Assembly: GCA_019636385.1 (NCBI GenBank)
Contig: JAHBXT010000001.1
Span: forward strand, 744,001-808,000
DNA from: Pirellulaceae bacterium
Lineage (GTDB): Bacteria; Planctomycetota; Planctomycetia; Pirellulales; Pirellulaceae
DNA length: 64,000 nt
Direction: 5' to 3'
In this document: one piece after another, positions 31,620 to 40,354 of the stretch
How the letters are laid out: each line of letters opens with the position of its first letter
Position numbering within the stretch: the stretch's first letter is position 1
The notes under the pieces: model-generated
What the model was told of the DNA's origin: nothing
Database searches by the model: none
The model's input: only the letters and a program-made list of their open reading frames with translations
Made by a program: the position numbers and the translations under genes

Positions 31620-32102
31620 CTACGAGATCCTCATCAGGATTCCCGACGAATCTTCGTTTAAGGCCGACAGGTACAGCACTTCGCCATGGACCGGTTTTTC
31701 GACTTTTGAGAGTTGCGAAACCACCCGCATAACATCGCGGCGGCTAATCTGCCCCAACAGTCGGCGACCTTCAAGCACGGGAAGTCGCCGCGTAGCTTGG
31801 TTCAGGAACGTCTGGCAGATTGTCAGCAGATCGGTATCGGGGGTAATTGTCGGAGGATCGCTATCCACAAAGGGCATCAGCGTCGCGTCTGGCAACCCAT
31901 CGTAAAGTGCGTTGACCACAACTTCCATGCACGATCTTTCTGAAAAGATCCCCAAGAATTCGCCGTCTGCACTAACAACGGGAGCCCCACTGATGCGGTG
32001 TTTGAGCAGGACATCAATCGCCGAAAAGACATCGCAGCCAGGCGAAAGTGTGACCAAATTGGTTGTCATCAAATCGCGGGCGACTGTGGCTGGCTTGACC
32101 AT
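31620..32102 (-). CDS. CBS-domain pair protein
   Basis: A 160-residue cytoplasmic protein made of two CBS motifs that together form a Bateman module, which binds adenine nucleotides and acts as a sensor. CBS1 covers VARDLMTTNLVTLSPGCDVF to GEFLGIFSERS, and CBS2 covers DPPTITPDTDLLTICQTFL to RRLLGQISRRDVMR. No additional catalytic domain is attached. It lies divergent to the sugar nucleotidyltransferase-like gene with about 160 bases between starts. Stand-alone CBS proteins of this size regulate partner enzymes or channels; no partner is identifiable. Confidence 0.9.
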   Translation of the reverse strand: MVKPATVARDLMTTNLVTLSPGCDVFSAIDVLLKHRISGAPVVSADGEFLGIFSERSCMEVVVNALYDGLPDATLMPFVDSDPPTITPDTDLLTICQTFLNQATRRLPVLEGRRLLGQISRRDVMRVVSQLSKVEKPVHGEVLYLSALNEDSSGILMRIS

Positions 32103-32260
32103 AACAATACTCCCTAAAGAAAAGATTTGGTTCGGGAGTCATCAGACTAACGCAATCCAGTCGAGATTTCAAAGTTTTTCGGGACCTTAATTACAATACA
32201 TTGTGCAAAGTCGGCTTTGCAGCTTCTTCAAGCCCCATCCTGCCCATATCAGTTCCCTTC

Positions 32261-33118
32261 ATGCACATTACCAAAGCGATCATCACAGCCGCCGGATTGG
32301 CTCAAGCACATCTGCCCCTGCAGTCGGTGGTCACGCGCTCCGGAGATGTCTATACGGCTCTGGGCACCCTTTTGCAGGACATTTCTCAGGCTGGAATTAA
32401 CGATGTGGCGGTCGTCATTCGCCCCGGAGCAGCCGATCAATATCGTCAAGCGGCAGGCGGAATGGCAGATCGACTATCGTTTTACGAGCAAACCAATCCG
32501 TTGGGTTACGGTGACGCACTCTTGCGAGCCCGTGAATTTGTTGGTGCCGAGCCATTTCTACATTTAGTCAGCGACCATCTGTACGTCAGCCAGACGAATC
32601 GCTCGTGTGCTGCACAGCTCATCGAGATCGCTAATCGCGAGAAATGCGCGATTTCAGCTGTCCAGCCAACGCGTGAGAATTACTTGTCGTACTTCGGTGC
32701 GATCGGTGGCACGCCGGTACCGATGAAGCCTGGCCTGTATCAAGTTTCCGAGGTGCTGGAGAAGCCGACGCCCACCATCGCCGAACAGCGTCTGATCGTT
32801 GCTGGCCAACGCGCAGGCTATTACCTGTGTCTTTTTGGAATGCATGTGCTGACCCCCAGGATATTTGAATTACTTGAGCAGCAGGTCAACCAGTTTCCCT
32901 CCGCCCACGGAGTCAACCTTTCCGGTGCGCTCAATCAATTGGCTCGCAACGAGCGTTACTTGGCCAGTGAGTTGAATGGCAATCGCTATAACATTGGCGA
33001 AAAATACGGGTTGTTGATCGCTCAACTGGCCATTGCTTTATCGGGTGAGGACCGAGATCGCGTGTTGACAGAATTGCTTCAATTGGTTGCAGAAAACCAG
33101 ATGCGTGAACGATCATGA
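32261..33118 (+). CDS. GalU-like sugar nucleotidyltransferase with altered signature
   Basis: A 285-residue protein with the fold of UTP-glucose-1-phosphate uridylyltransferase: KAIITAAGLAQAHLPL, then LLQDISQAGINDVAVVIRPG, NPLGYGDALLRAREFVG, LVSDHLYV, and YLCLFGMHVLTPRIFELLEQ. In GalU the nucleotide-binding loop is AAGLGTRFLPATK; here it reads AAGLAQAHLPLQS, so the second Gly, the Thr, the catalytic Arg and the Lys are replaced. Activity is therefore doubtful. The frame opens at 32201 but homology starts at ATG 32261. The stop overlaps the next gene's start by four bases (ATGA at 33115-33118), implying translational coupling and a joint function. Confidence 0.75.
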   Translation: MHITKAIITAAGLAQAHLPLQSVVTRSGDVYTALGTLLQDISQAGINDVAVVIRPGAADQYRQAAGGMADRLSFYEQTNPLGYGDALLRAREFVGAEPFLHLVSDHLYVSQTNRSCAAQLIEIANREKCAISAVQPTRENYLSYFGAIGGTPVPMKPGLYQVSEVLEKPTPTIAEQRLIVAGQRAGYYLCLFGMHVLTPRIFELLEQQVNQFPSAHGVNLSGALNQLARNERYLASELNGNRYNIGEKYGLLIAQLAIALSGEDRDRVLTELLQLVAENQMRERS

Positions 33119-36100
33119 CCATAACTACCAGCGCTCAGTTGCGCGCTGATCCCCTGCAGGTCATCACGGCGCCCGATGCTGCGGTGCGTGATTTGTCGTT
33201 GGATGCTTGGTGCCAGGGCCAGAACCTGTCACAGCTACTAAACGCTTGTCAGAGATTGGACGAATTTCGGCGTCAAAGCGACAATCTGTATCATCGCGTG
33301 CGGGCGCTGTTTTTCCTGTACGCTTTACATCGCTTCTACTTGCCGTGCCATCTAGCGGAACGCGAATGTGGTCGAATCCCCGCGATCAGTTACGAACATT
33401 TGCTGCAGCGTCGCTTTTACGAATCGGTCAGCGTCATGCTGGCTGAGTTGACCGACAATGGCCCGAGTATTGCGCTCAGCAGTGGCTTGGCAACCGCCTA
33501 CCATCGTCTGGCCTTTCAAACGCTGGCCGATCAAGTTCGCCAGAGCGTTCGAACCGTGAAAGGCAATCAGTGGATGTTCCGCACGGGTCACCCGGCTGAT
33601 ACGCCACTGCGAATCCGGACTGAATTGCTCAACCGCGATCCGCGCGGCGCCTTCCCAGTGTTGCGCGAAAGCACGAGTGTGCGAATGGATTTTTCGCATA
33701 GTGGGTGGAGCGACATTTTCTTTTTGGGTATGGATTACCCTGAAGGTGCGCGAGTCATCAACGCGTCTATTGACTTGGCGGTGCGCGGCAAGCACGCGCG
33801 CCCTCAGCCTCCCATTGAATGCAGTCTGCGCGTCTTGGACCAGCCAGTACTCAGGCTTGTCAGCATCGACTTGCAGGCGGCGACGGATATCACGTCCCTG
33901 GGGGAAGTCTTTGACTTTGCCCGCGACTATTTGGGACTGCTAAAGTCTGCCGTGATCGCCTCGGGCCTGGTGCCTCCAGGCATGGAAGGCTGCGAATCGG
34001 GCATCGAAGCGGTATTGTCACGATTGGTCGGTCCAGGTTTGGGACTGGAGATCGTCAGTCGCGTGAATGACATCCCTAAAGGATCACGACTGGCTGTTTC
34101 CACGAATCTGTTAGGTTCGCTGATTTCAGCGTGCATGAGAGCCACCGGGCAGGTCACTCAACTAACCGGACCATTGTTAGAGCAGGATCGGCGCATCGTG
34201 GCCGCGCGAGCTATTCTGGGTGAATGGCTGGGCGGATCGGGCGGGGGTTGGCAGGATTCCGGTGGCATCTGGCCAGGCATCAAGTTGATCGAAGGATGTT
34301 TGGCAACCGAGCATGACCCCGAGTATGGCATCAGTCGCGGTCGATTGCTGCCACGCCATCATGTCTTTAGTCCCTACGAAATCACCGCCAGCACCCGGCA
34401 AGGTTTGCAAGATTCTTTGGTCCTGGTTCACGGTGGCATGGCGCAAAACGTTGGACCGATTTTGGAGATGGTCACTGAGAAATACTTGCTGCGCAGTCCC
34501 GGACCATGGCAAGCCAGGACGCAAGCCACTCAGATTCTTACCGACATCCAAATAGCGCTGCAGGCGGGTGACTTGCGCCGCCTAGGTCAATTGACCGATC
34601 AGAATTTTGCGGGCCCGCTACAGCAGATAGTGCCATGGTGCTCCAACCATTTCACCGAACGCATGATCGAATTATCGCGTGCCAGATTCGGTAGTCGTTT
34701 TTGGGGTTTCTGGATGCTGGGAGGCATGGCCGGTGGCGGTATGGGATTCTTGTTTGATCCAACCTGCAAGACGCAAGCTAGTGGGTGGTTAGAACAAACT
34801 TTGTTGGACACGAAGCGCCAGTTAGAGCACTGCTTGCCCTTCGCTATGGATCCCGTAGTGTACGACTTTGCCATCAACGACCACGGCACCAGTGCACAGC
34901 TTACAGCGGCCAATCACCTGCCACGAGGCTACTATGAACTGATTGTGCCGGCGCTATTACGCCAAGACATCCAGTCACTCAGCCCTCTGCGTCGCGCCGA
35001 ACTGGAAGAGGTTGGCCGATTGAGCCGCCAGCCGACGGGATTTGACAATGTCGATAGCGATTTCACCAAGCGACTGCTGGAGCGGATTTTACCAACCACA
35101 ATTCACTGCGACATCGCGAGCGATTCGCTTGACCGCATGTTGGATGAAAACGGCTTCGATCCAATTCAGCACCAACAATTGCGTGAAGATTTGCTAAACG
35201 GGCGGCTTGGACTAGCCCAAAATCGGATGCCGGCAAGTACTACGATCGAGGACGTCTTGCCCGACGATGTCATCGATGTGCGACGGTTTAACGATTTATC
35301 ATGGCGCGAGAAGGCGCGGCAAGCCATCGCCGAGGGTCAAGTGGCGGTGTTCACATTAGCGGCTGGAGTCGGCAGCCGCTGGACTCAAGGTGCTGGAGTA
35401 GTCAAAGCCCTGCATCCGTTTTGCAAATTCGGTGGACGCCATAGAACATTTTTGGACCTACATCTGGCTAAGAGTCGTCAAGTGGGACAACAATCGGGAT
35501 GTTATCCAGCCCATATCGTCGCTACTGGCTATCTGACCGATGCACCCATTCGGCAGCACCTGGAGCAGTTGTCGTATTCTGGCGCCAAGATTGTGTCTCG
35601 CGGGCAGAGCGTGGGTCTGAGAATGATTCCGACCCTGCGTGACTTGCGCTATGCTTGGGAAGAGCTGCCTCAACAGCTGCTAGACGAACAGCAGGAGAAG
35701 GTCCGTCAAAGCGTGCGCGTCGCTCTACGGAGTTGGGCTGACACGGCGGGCCAGGCAGCCGACTACCGTGACAATCTGCCCAAACAGTGTCTACACCCGG
35801 TCGGGCATTGGTACGAAGTGCCCAATCTACTGCGCAACGGAGTACTCAGTCAACTTCTTAAGCAACAGCCACAGATTCGCACAATCTTGTTGCACAACGT
35901 CGATACACTGGGGGCCACAATTGACCCAGATGTCTTGGCGATCCACCTGCACGCCGGAGCCTGCTTGTCATTCGAGGTCATCGCGCGGCGCTTGGAGGAT
36001 CGCGGTGGTGGGCTGGCTCGCGTTGACGGTCGTCCACGATTGGTTGAAGGATTGGCCATGCCCAACGAAGACTTAGAATTCGAATTATCGTACTATAATT

Positions 36101-36453
36101 CGATGACCACCTGGATCGACATCGATCGACTCTTAGAGCTGTTCGGCTTGTCGCGCGGAATGCTGGATCAAGCCGCGCTGGTTGACGAAGCCATTCGACA
36201 ATTTGCTCGGCGCATGCCGACCTACATTACACTCAAAGACGTCAAGAAACGCTGGGGCAACGGTCAAGAAGATGTTTTTCCAGTAACGCAGTTCGAACGG
36301 CTGTGGGGCGATATGACTGCGTTGCCCGAGGTAAGTAGCCAGTTCATCGTGGTGCCACGAATCCGTGGTCAGCAACTCAAAGAGCCAGCTCAACTGGACG
36401 GCTGGCTCAGAGATGGTTCCGCAGCAGCTATCGAACAGTTATGCTGTTGGTAA
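33115..36453 (+). CDS. Fusion of fucokinase-like GHMP kinase and UDPGP-type sugar pyrophosphorylase
   Basis: A 1112-residue protein. Residues about 185-560 match GHMP sugar kinases of the L-fucokinase/FKP branch: STSVRMDFSHSGWSDIFFLG, IPKGSRLAVS near 320-329, GGWQD at 377-381, and GGMAGGGMGFLFD near 536-548. Residues about 740-1110 match UDP-sugar pyrophosphorylases: LAAGVGSRW at 748-756, HNVDTLGATIDPD at 927, RLEDRGGGLARVDGRP and YYNSMTTWIDIDRLLE. Residues 1-180 are unrecognised. Known bifunctional FKP enzymes carry the transferase first, the kinase second; here the order is reversed. It overlaps the GalU-like gene by four bases. The sugar could be a hexose or deoxyhexose; activity of either half is inference. 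Confidence 0.7.
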   Translation: MTITTSAQLRADPLQVITAPDAAVRDLSLDAWCQGQNLSQLLNACQRLDEFRRQSDNLYHRVRALFFLYALHRFYLPCHLAERECGRIPAISYEHLLQRRFYESVSVMLAELTDNGPSIALSSGLATAYHRLAFQTLADQVRQSVRTVKGNQWMFRTGHPADTPLRIRTELLNRDPRGAFPVLRESTSVRMDFSHSGWSDIFFLGMDYPEGARVINASIDLAVRGKHARPQPPIECSLRVLDQPVLRLVSIDLQAATDITSLGEVFDFARDYLGLLKSAVIASGLVPPGMEGCESGIEAVLSRLVGPGLGLEIVSRVNDIPKGSRLAVSTNLLGSLISACMRATGQVTQLTGPLLEQDRRIVAARAILGEWLGGSGGGWQDSGGIWPGIKLIEGCLATEHDPEYGISRGRLLPRHHVFSPYEITASTRQGLQDSLVLVHGGMAQNVGPILEMVTEKYLLRSPGPWQARTQATQILTDIQIALQAGDLRRLGQLTDQNFAGPLQQIVPWCSNHFTERMIELSRARFGSRFWGFWMLGGMAGGGMGFLFDPTCKTQASGWLEQTLLDTKRQLEHCLPFAMDPVVYDFAINDHGTSAQLTAANHLPRGYYELIVPALLRQDIQSLSPLRRAELEEVGRLSRQPTGFDNVDSDFTKRLLERILPTTIHCDIASDSLDRMLDENGFDPIQHQQLREDLLNGRLGLAQNRMPASTTIEDVLPDDVIDVRRFNDLSWREKARQAIAEGQVAVFTLAAGVGSRWTQGAGVVKALHPFCKFGGRHRTFLDLHLAKSRQVGQQSGCYPAHIVATGYLTDAPIRQHLEQLSYSGAKIVSRGQSVGLRMIPTLRDLRYAWEELPQQLLDEQQEKVRQSVRVALRSWADTAGQAADYRDNLPKQCLHPVGHWYEVPNLLRNGVLSQLLKQQPQIRTILLHNVDTLGATIDPDVLAIHLHAGACLSFEVIARRLEDRGGGLARVDGRPRLVEGLAMPNEDLEFELSYYNSMTTWIDIDRLLELFGLSRGMLDQAALVDEAIRQFARRMPTYITLKDVKKRWGNGQEDVFPVTQFERLWGDMTALPEVSSQFIVVPRIRGQQLKEPAQLDGWLRDGSAAAIEQLCCW

Positions 36454-36485
36454 GTCGGCGTGGAAACGCCCACAGACCGATGGAG

Positions 36486-37253
36486 TCAGACAGTAGGCTG
36501 CTCATCGAGCCAAGTTAGAAATACATTGACACCTTGGTAATAGGCGATGATGCCTGCCAGCACGGTCATCCAGATCAACAAGCTCCTGATGGAGAAGTGA
36601 AATGGTTCGACGGGCGCGGCCCGATCCCATAATTCATGGACCATGCGACAGCGGGCCAGCTCGACAGACACCACCATTGTCATGAGACACAACGAGGCGA
36701 CAACATATCCGTACATCAATTGCCGGATAAACAGAAACGTCATCAACTGTAGAAACAACCAAGCCATGATCGTCCAGCAGTGCTGGAACCTCGCCCATGT
36801 ATCCACCCAGCGCCGGTGCCAGGCTGCCTCACCGATCCATGCTGCGGACAGAATCAGCGGTAAGCCCCATGCCAGAATCGGCGGGATTGCGTCGCGCGGA
36901 TGCTGAAACTCTGACGCAGTCCAAACTGTCATCAGCACCACTAGCAGTAGGCTAACGAGCGCTTGCAGGGCGAAGCCAGCAATCCAAAGTGCTCGACTGT
37001 GGGTTACGGCAACCAACAAGATCCCGCCGGCGACGAACCAGATGTTCGAGAACGATATCAGACTGGCAGCCGTAAGTCCCTGCTCTGCAAATAGTTCACT
37101 GGACACATGAAAGATTCCGATCGGCCGTCGGATTGAATCATTGCTGCCCACCGAAAGCGGCAACCACAGGCAAACCATCCAAAACCAAGCCGATATCTGA
37201 GTAGCCCAGACCGAGGTTAACCTCCATATCGAAACTGGCGTTTTAGTCTGCAT
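36486..37253 (-). CDS. Polytopic membrane protein of unknown function
   Basis: About 255 residues with several hydrophobic segments: ISAWFWMVCLWLPLSV, FSNIWFVAGGILLVAV, WIAGFALQALVSLLLVVLM, IMAWLFLQLMTFLFI and LLIWMTVLAGIIAYYQ. No conserved catalytic motif is visible and I do not recognise the family. The frame starts at TTG 37304, but ATG 37253 (MQTKTPV) is more typical; neither has a strong ribosome binding site. The gene ends tail to tail with the kinase fusion gene. Confidence 0.6.
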   Translation of the reverse strand: MQTKTPVSIWRLTSVWATQISAWFWMVCLWLPLSVGSNDSIRRPIGIFHVSSELFAEQGLTAASLISFSNIWFVAGGILLVAVTHSRALWIAGFALQALVSLLLVVLMTVWTASEFQHPRDAIPPILAWGLPLILSAAWIGEAAWHRRWVDTWARFQHCWTIMAWLFLQLMTFLFIRQLMYGYVVASLCLMTMVVSVELARCRMVHELWDRAAPVEPFHFSIRSLLIWMTVLAGIIAYYQGVNVFLTWLDEQPTV

Positions 37254-37435
37254 GGCAGCGCCCGTTGAATATTGAAACCGGAGCAGGGCCGCTTGCGTGA
37301 ACAAGCAATCTCGTCTGGATGCAGGGCAGGGAGTCGGCTAAGTATTTTCTACGTAGCTCGCTAAGCTATGTTCGCAGCTTTATCCTTTAATTCAAGCCAA
37401 AGCCGGTACGAACAGCCCATAATGACCCAGTTTCG

Positions 37436-37480
37436 GTCAGCACCTTAATAATATTGTCAGGGGTTGTCATTGGTGCTGAC
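37436..37480 (+). promoter_or_regulatory. Nine-base inverted repeat in the aroF leader
   Basis: GTCAGCACC (37436-37444) and GGTGCTGAC (37472-37480) are perfect inverted copies with 27 bases between. A flanking AATGAC/GTCATT pair could form a further stem. It is a possible RNA hairpin or operator. Confidence 0.55.
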
Positions 37481-37558
37481 GACCCACATAATACCTGAAC
37501 TATGGTCGCAGACTTACGTACCTTAGAACCCAGCTTTTATTTTTACCTGGAACGCATT

Positions 37559-37648
37559 CCGGGGCCGTGAAAGGTACATGGGCAACGCTAGCCGACATGA
37601 ATCACAACCAACGCAGCCCCGGGGATCAATAGACTCCGGGGCTTTTTT
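37559..37648 (+). promoter_or_regulatory. Putative transcription attenuator of DAHP synthase
   Basis: CCGGGGC at 37559-37565 is identical to the 3' arm of the terminator at 37636-37642. It can pair with GCCCCGG (37616-37622), the terminator's 5' arm, and so form a mutually exclusive antiterminator. This is the usual three-segment layout of an attenuator. What controls the switch is not visible; no leader peptide rich in aromatic codons was found. Confidence 0.55.
37615..37648 (+). terminator. Intrinsic terminator upstream of the DAHP synthase start
   Basis: AGCCCCGGGG pairs with CTCCGGGGCT (37615-37624 with 37634-37643; one G-T pair), with a nine-base loop, followed by six T residues at 37643-37648. 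This is the strongest intrinsic terminator in the window. It lies between the spacer and the DAHP synthase coding region. Confidence 0.8.
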
Positions 37649-37694
37649 GTTTCAAATCCAGTCAGTAGAACTTCAGAAATTAGGGAATAATCCG

Positions 37695-38708
37695 ATGATC
37701 GTTGTCATGGAGCCGGGCGTTACAGAGCAACAAATTCAACACATGGCGGATCGTATTCAGCAACTGGGGCTCAAGGCCCACGTCATTCGCGGCACGGAGC
37801 GGACCGTGATCGCCGCCGTAGGCGATGAGCGAATTACCAATCCCGAGGCGCTGGAGACCGGTCCAGGCGTGGCGCAAGTGCTGCCCATTCTAGCGCCGTA
37901 CAAAATGGCCAGCCGCGAATTGAAACCGCAACCGACCCAGGTTCAAGTCGGCAGCTTTCGGGCCGGCGCTGGCGTGATAGGCGTTATGGCTGGTCCATGC
38001 AGCGTGGAGAGTGAAGAGCAGTTGATGGCTTGCGCGCGGGCCGCCAAGTCGGCTGGGGCCACCGCGCTACGCGGCGGGGCGTTCAAGCCGCGTACCAGCC
38101 CGTACAGTTTCCAGGGCATGAAGGAAGACGGCCTCAAACTGCTGGCCACCGCCCGCCAAGAGACCGGTCTGGCGGTAGTCACCGAGGTGATGAGCACCGA
38201 ATCGGTCGACCTAGTTGCGCGCTACGCCGACATTCTGCAGATAGGTGCCCGCAACATGCAGAACTATCGCTTGTTGGAAGCCGTTGGAAATACGGATCGC
38301 GCCATCCTGCTCAAACGTGGCCCCAGCGCTACCATGGAAGAGTTCTTGCTGGCTGCCGAATATATTTTGAACGAAGGCAACCAACAGGTCATGTTGTGCG
38401 AACGTGGTATCCGTACCTTCGAAACCCACACCCGTTTCACGTTGCCACTGGCTAGCGTGGCCTATCTGCATCGCAAGACGCACCTGCCGGTGATCATTGA
38501 CCCTAGTCATGGGACAGGCCATTCTTATATGGTGGCCGATATGGCGGTGGCCGCCGTAGCTGCGGGAGCTGATGGACTGATGATCGAAATGCACCCTTGC
38601 CCCGAGAAAGCTCTATCGGACGGCTACCAATCGCTGGATTTTCAGCAGTTCACTGAGCTGATGCAACGCTGCCGGCGTGTCGCCGCAGCCGTAGACAAGA
38701 CCATGTAG
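37695..38708 (+). CDS. aroF: 3-deoxy-7-phosphoheptulonate synthase (type I beta, ferredoxin-like N-terminus)
   Basis: The first enzyme of the shikimate pathway, joining phosphoenolpyruvate and erythrose 4-phosphate. The first 70 residues ([20 protein letters not shown]) form a ferredoxin-like regulatory domain. The barrel has [50 protein letters not shown], and [11 protein letters not shown]. The length of 337 residues is typical for this subtype. The frame opens at 37578, but ATG 37695 starts the homology and has AGGGA nine bases upstream. It is preceded by an attenuator-like leader. The N-terminal domain suggests feedback control, as known in the family. Confidence 0.95.
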   Translation: MIVVMEPGVTEQQIQHMADRIQQLGLKAHVIRGTERTVIAAVGDERITNPEALETGPGVAQVLPILAPYKMASRELKPQPTQVQVGSFRAGAGVIGVMAGPCSVESEEQLMACARAAKSAGATALRGGAFKPRTSPYSFQGMKEDGLKLLATARQETGLAVVTEVMSTESVDLVARYADILQIGARNMQNYRLLEAVGNTDRAILLKRGPSATMEEFLLAAEYILNEGNQQVMLCERGIRTFETHTRFTLPLASVAYLHRKTHLPVIIDPSHGTGHSYMVADMAVAAVAAGADGLMIEMHPCPEKALSDGYQSLDFQQFTELMQRCRRVAAAVDKTM

Positions 38709-38869
38709 GACGTCTCGGCCTGCTTGTGAAGTAACTGAATGTACAGCAAGAACGACTGGAACCACCGGTTTTCCGGAGGCAGGCTACTTCATTGAATTCG
38801 AACAAGCCATGCTGTTCAAAAGACGACTGATGTTCGACTAACATTCATCCGAATGGGCAACAGTTTTTG

Positions 38870-39973
38870 TTACAGGCCTCGTAGCCAATCGGCTAGATCT
38901 CGCGGCCAAGGCATTTCGAACTTGAGCTGCTGTCCGGTAAACGGATGCATCAAGGCCAGTCGATCCGAGTGCAAGGCCTGTCGTGGAGCGCCGCTGTCAT
39001 CGGTCAACTGCTGCCCGTTGATGTCGCGGATGTACAGCGGTTCGCCGCACAGTCGATGGCCGATCTCGGCTAGGTGGATTCGAATCTGATGCGTCCGTCC
39101 GGTCTCTAGTCGACAGCGAAACAGAGAGTACTTCCCGCCTGCTAGCGGCTTACATCCCAATACGTGCGTCACTGCAAGCTGCGCTGCCTCGCGCTGCTGA
39201 TCGTCGGCCGACTCAGGCAAGCTGCCGCGCAGGCCGTCACCGCGATCGCGAATCAACAGCGAGCGAATGGTTTGAGCCGCTAAGCTCCCATGGCACACGC
39301 CAACGTAGTCTCGCTGGATCAGATGTTCTCGAAACATCGCAACCAGTTTTTGTTCGGCTGGTCGCGTGCGTGCAAACAGCATCAAGCCACTGGTGTGTCG
39401 GTCCAGTCGATGGACGGGAATCACTTGTAGCTCGGCGGGCAAACGATACGCCGGCTGGACAGGCGTTGCTCCGCTGCGCACCAGACGCTGCTTAGAGTGT
39501 CGCGTACCCCGATTTTGTCCTTTGGGCGGCAACGGTGGCCAGCGCATTCGCAGCGTGCGTGCGATTACCGGTGGCAATAGTTCTTCTAAGGTGGGTTGAA
39601 GCTGTCGACGACGTGTACCCAGCCCCCGCTCTTCAAAATGTCGGACGCTGGTAATGCCGGCAGGCTTCTGGACGACCAGCAAGTGCTGGTCTAAATGTAC
39701 CAATCGAATGTCGTTGGTATCGACGGGCTTAGGCAGCGGACGGCTCCACAGTTTCACGACGTCACCAGGGCCGACACGCCGCGCCTGGTCCAGACACAAA
39801 TTACCGTTGATTTCTACGCGGCGAGCCAATATCCAGCGGCGCACCTGTCCCCAACTGACCGCTCCAAGCGAATCTTTTAGGGCCGCCGCCAACGTCAGGC
39901 CACTTACACTGGGACCAAGATGATACACTGTAAAAGGCTGTCCATCTCCAGCGGATGCGGCTTGATTGTTCAT
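38870..39973 (-). CDS. RluA-family rRNA pseudouridine synthase with S4 domain
   Basis: A 367-residue pseudouridine synthase. The N-terminal S4 RNA-binding domain is visible as SWGQVRRWILARRVEINGN to VGPGDVVKLW. The catalytic motif HRLDRHTSGLMLFAR carries the essential Asp. The middle segment YVGVCHGSL and the C-terminal ETGRTHQIRIHLAEIGH are typical of RluA, RluC and RluD. An insertion of about 60 residues rich in basic residues lies between the S4 domain and the catalytic core. The specific target uridine cannot be told. Its start is divergent from a lipoprotein gene with 49 bases between. Confidence 0.92.
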   Translation of the reverse strand: MNNQAASAGDGQPFTVYHLGPSVSGLTLAAALKDSLGAVSWGQVRRWILARRVEINGNLCLDQARRVGPGDVVKLWSRPLPKPVDTNDIRLVHLDQHLLVVQKPAGITSVRHFEERGLGTRRRQLQPTLEELLPPVIARTLRMRWPPLPPKGQNRGTRHSKQRLVRSGATPVQPAYRLPAELQVIPVHRLDRHTSGLMLFARTRPAEQKLVAMFREHLIQRDYVGVCHGSLAAQTIRSLLIRDRGDGLRGSLPESADDQQREAAQLAVTHVLGCKPLAGGKYSLFRCRLETGRTHQIRIHLAEIGHRLCGEPLYIRDINGQQLTDDSGAPRQALHSDRLALMHPFTGQQLKFEMPWPRDLADWLRGL

Positions 39974-40022
39974 AGTGAGCCCTATTATAGCTGGCGTCTA
40001 CTCAATAATGAGGAAGTATCCG

Positions 40023-40349
40023 ATGAATCACGCAACGATTTCGCGCGCGACTTGTACTCTACTGGTCGTCTGCCTGTGTGGTTGTGCAATTCTAGCGATG
40101 AGCGGTTGTCGTCAGGATAACCCTGGCTCATGGCCAGTTGAGCGTGTTACAGCCAAAGTTGCCGAAAGCCTCGGGTTATCCGACTTGAACCTGCAAAACA
40201 CCGAGCGCGGATTGGAGGGAACCGGCAAGCGAGCCGATGGTGAATTGCTCAAGCTGACCGTGACTCAACATCCCGACGAACACGCAATACGCTGGGAAGC
40301 TACAGGCGACCGCGGCTTTGTTGAAGAAGGTTCCTACCAACTTAAATAA
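40023..40349 (+). CDS. Small lipoprotein of unknown function
   Basis: A 108-residue protein with a hydrophobic leader (TCTLLVVCLCGCAILAMSGC). The MSGC lipobox predicts lipid attachment. The mature part (WPVERVTAKVAESLGLSDLN, then GLEGTGKRADGELLKLTVTQ) is short and basic-acidic without a known motif. GAGGA eight bases upstream supports ATG 40023 over the upstream frame start at 39966. It lies tail to tail with lnt, five bases apart; that lnt processes it is general for lipoproteins and not special here. Confidence 0.65.
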   Translation: MNHATISRATCTLLVVCLCGCAILAMSGCRQDNPGSWPVERVTAKVAESLGLSDLNLQNTERGLEGTGKRADGELLKLTVTQHPDEHAIRWEATGDRGFVEEGSYQLK

Positions 40350-40354
40350 GCCAG

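Larger units (their letters stand above)
37254..37694. other. Structured leader region upstream of DAHP synthase
   Basis: This spacer has no gene on the plus strand but contains a perfect nine-base inverted repeat and an intrinsic terminator ending 46 bases before the DAHP synthase start, plus a competing word upstream. These are listed separately. Confidence 0.6.

Noticed and set aside
37578..37694. In-frame N-terminal extension of DAHP synthase
   Set aside because: It spans the terminator stem and has no family homology; the start at 37695 fits better.
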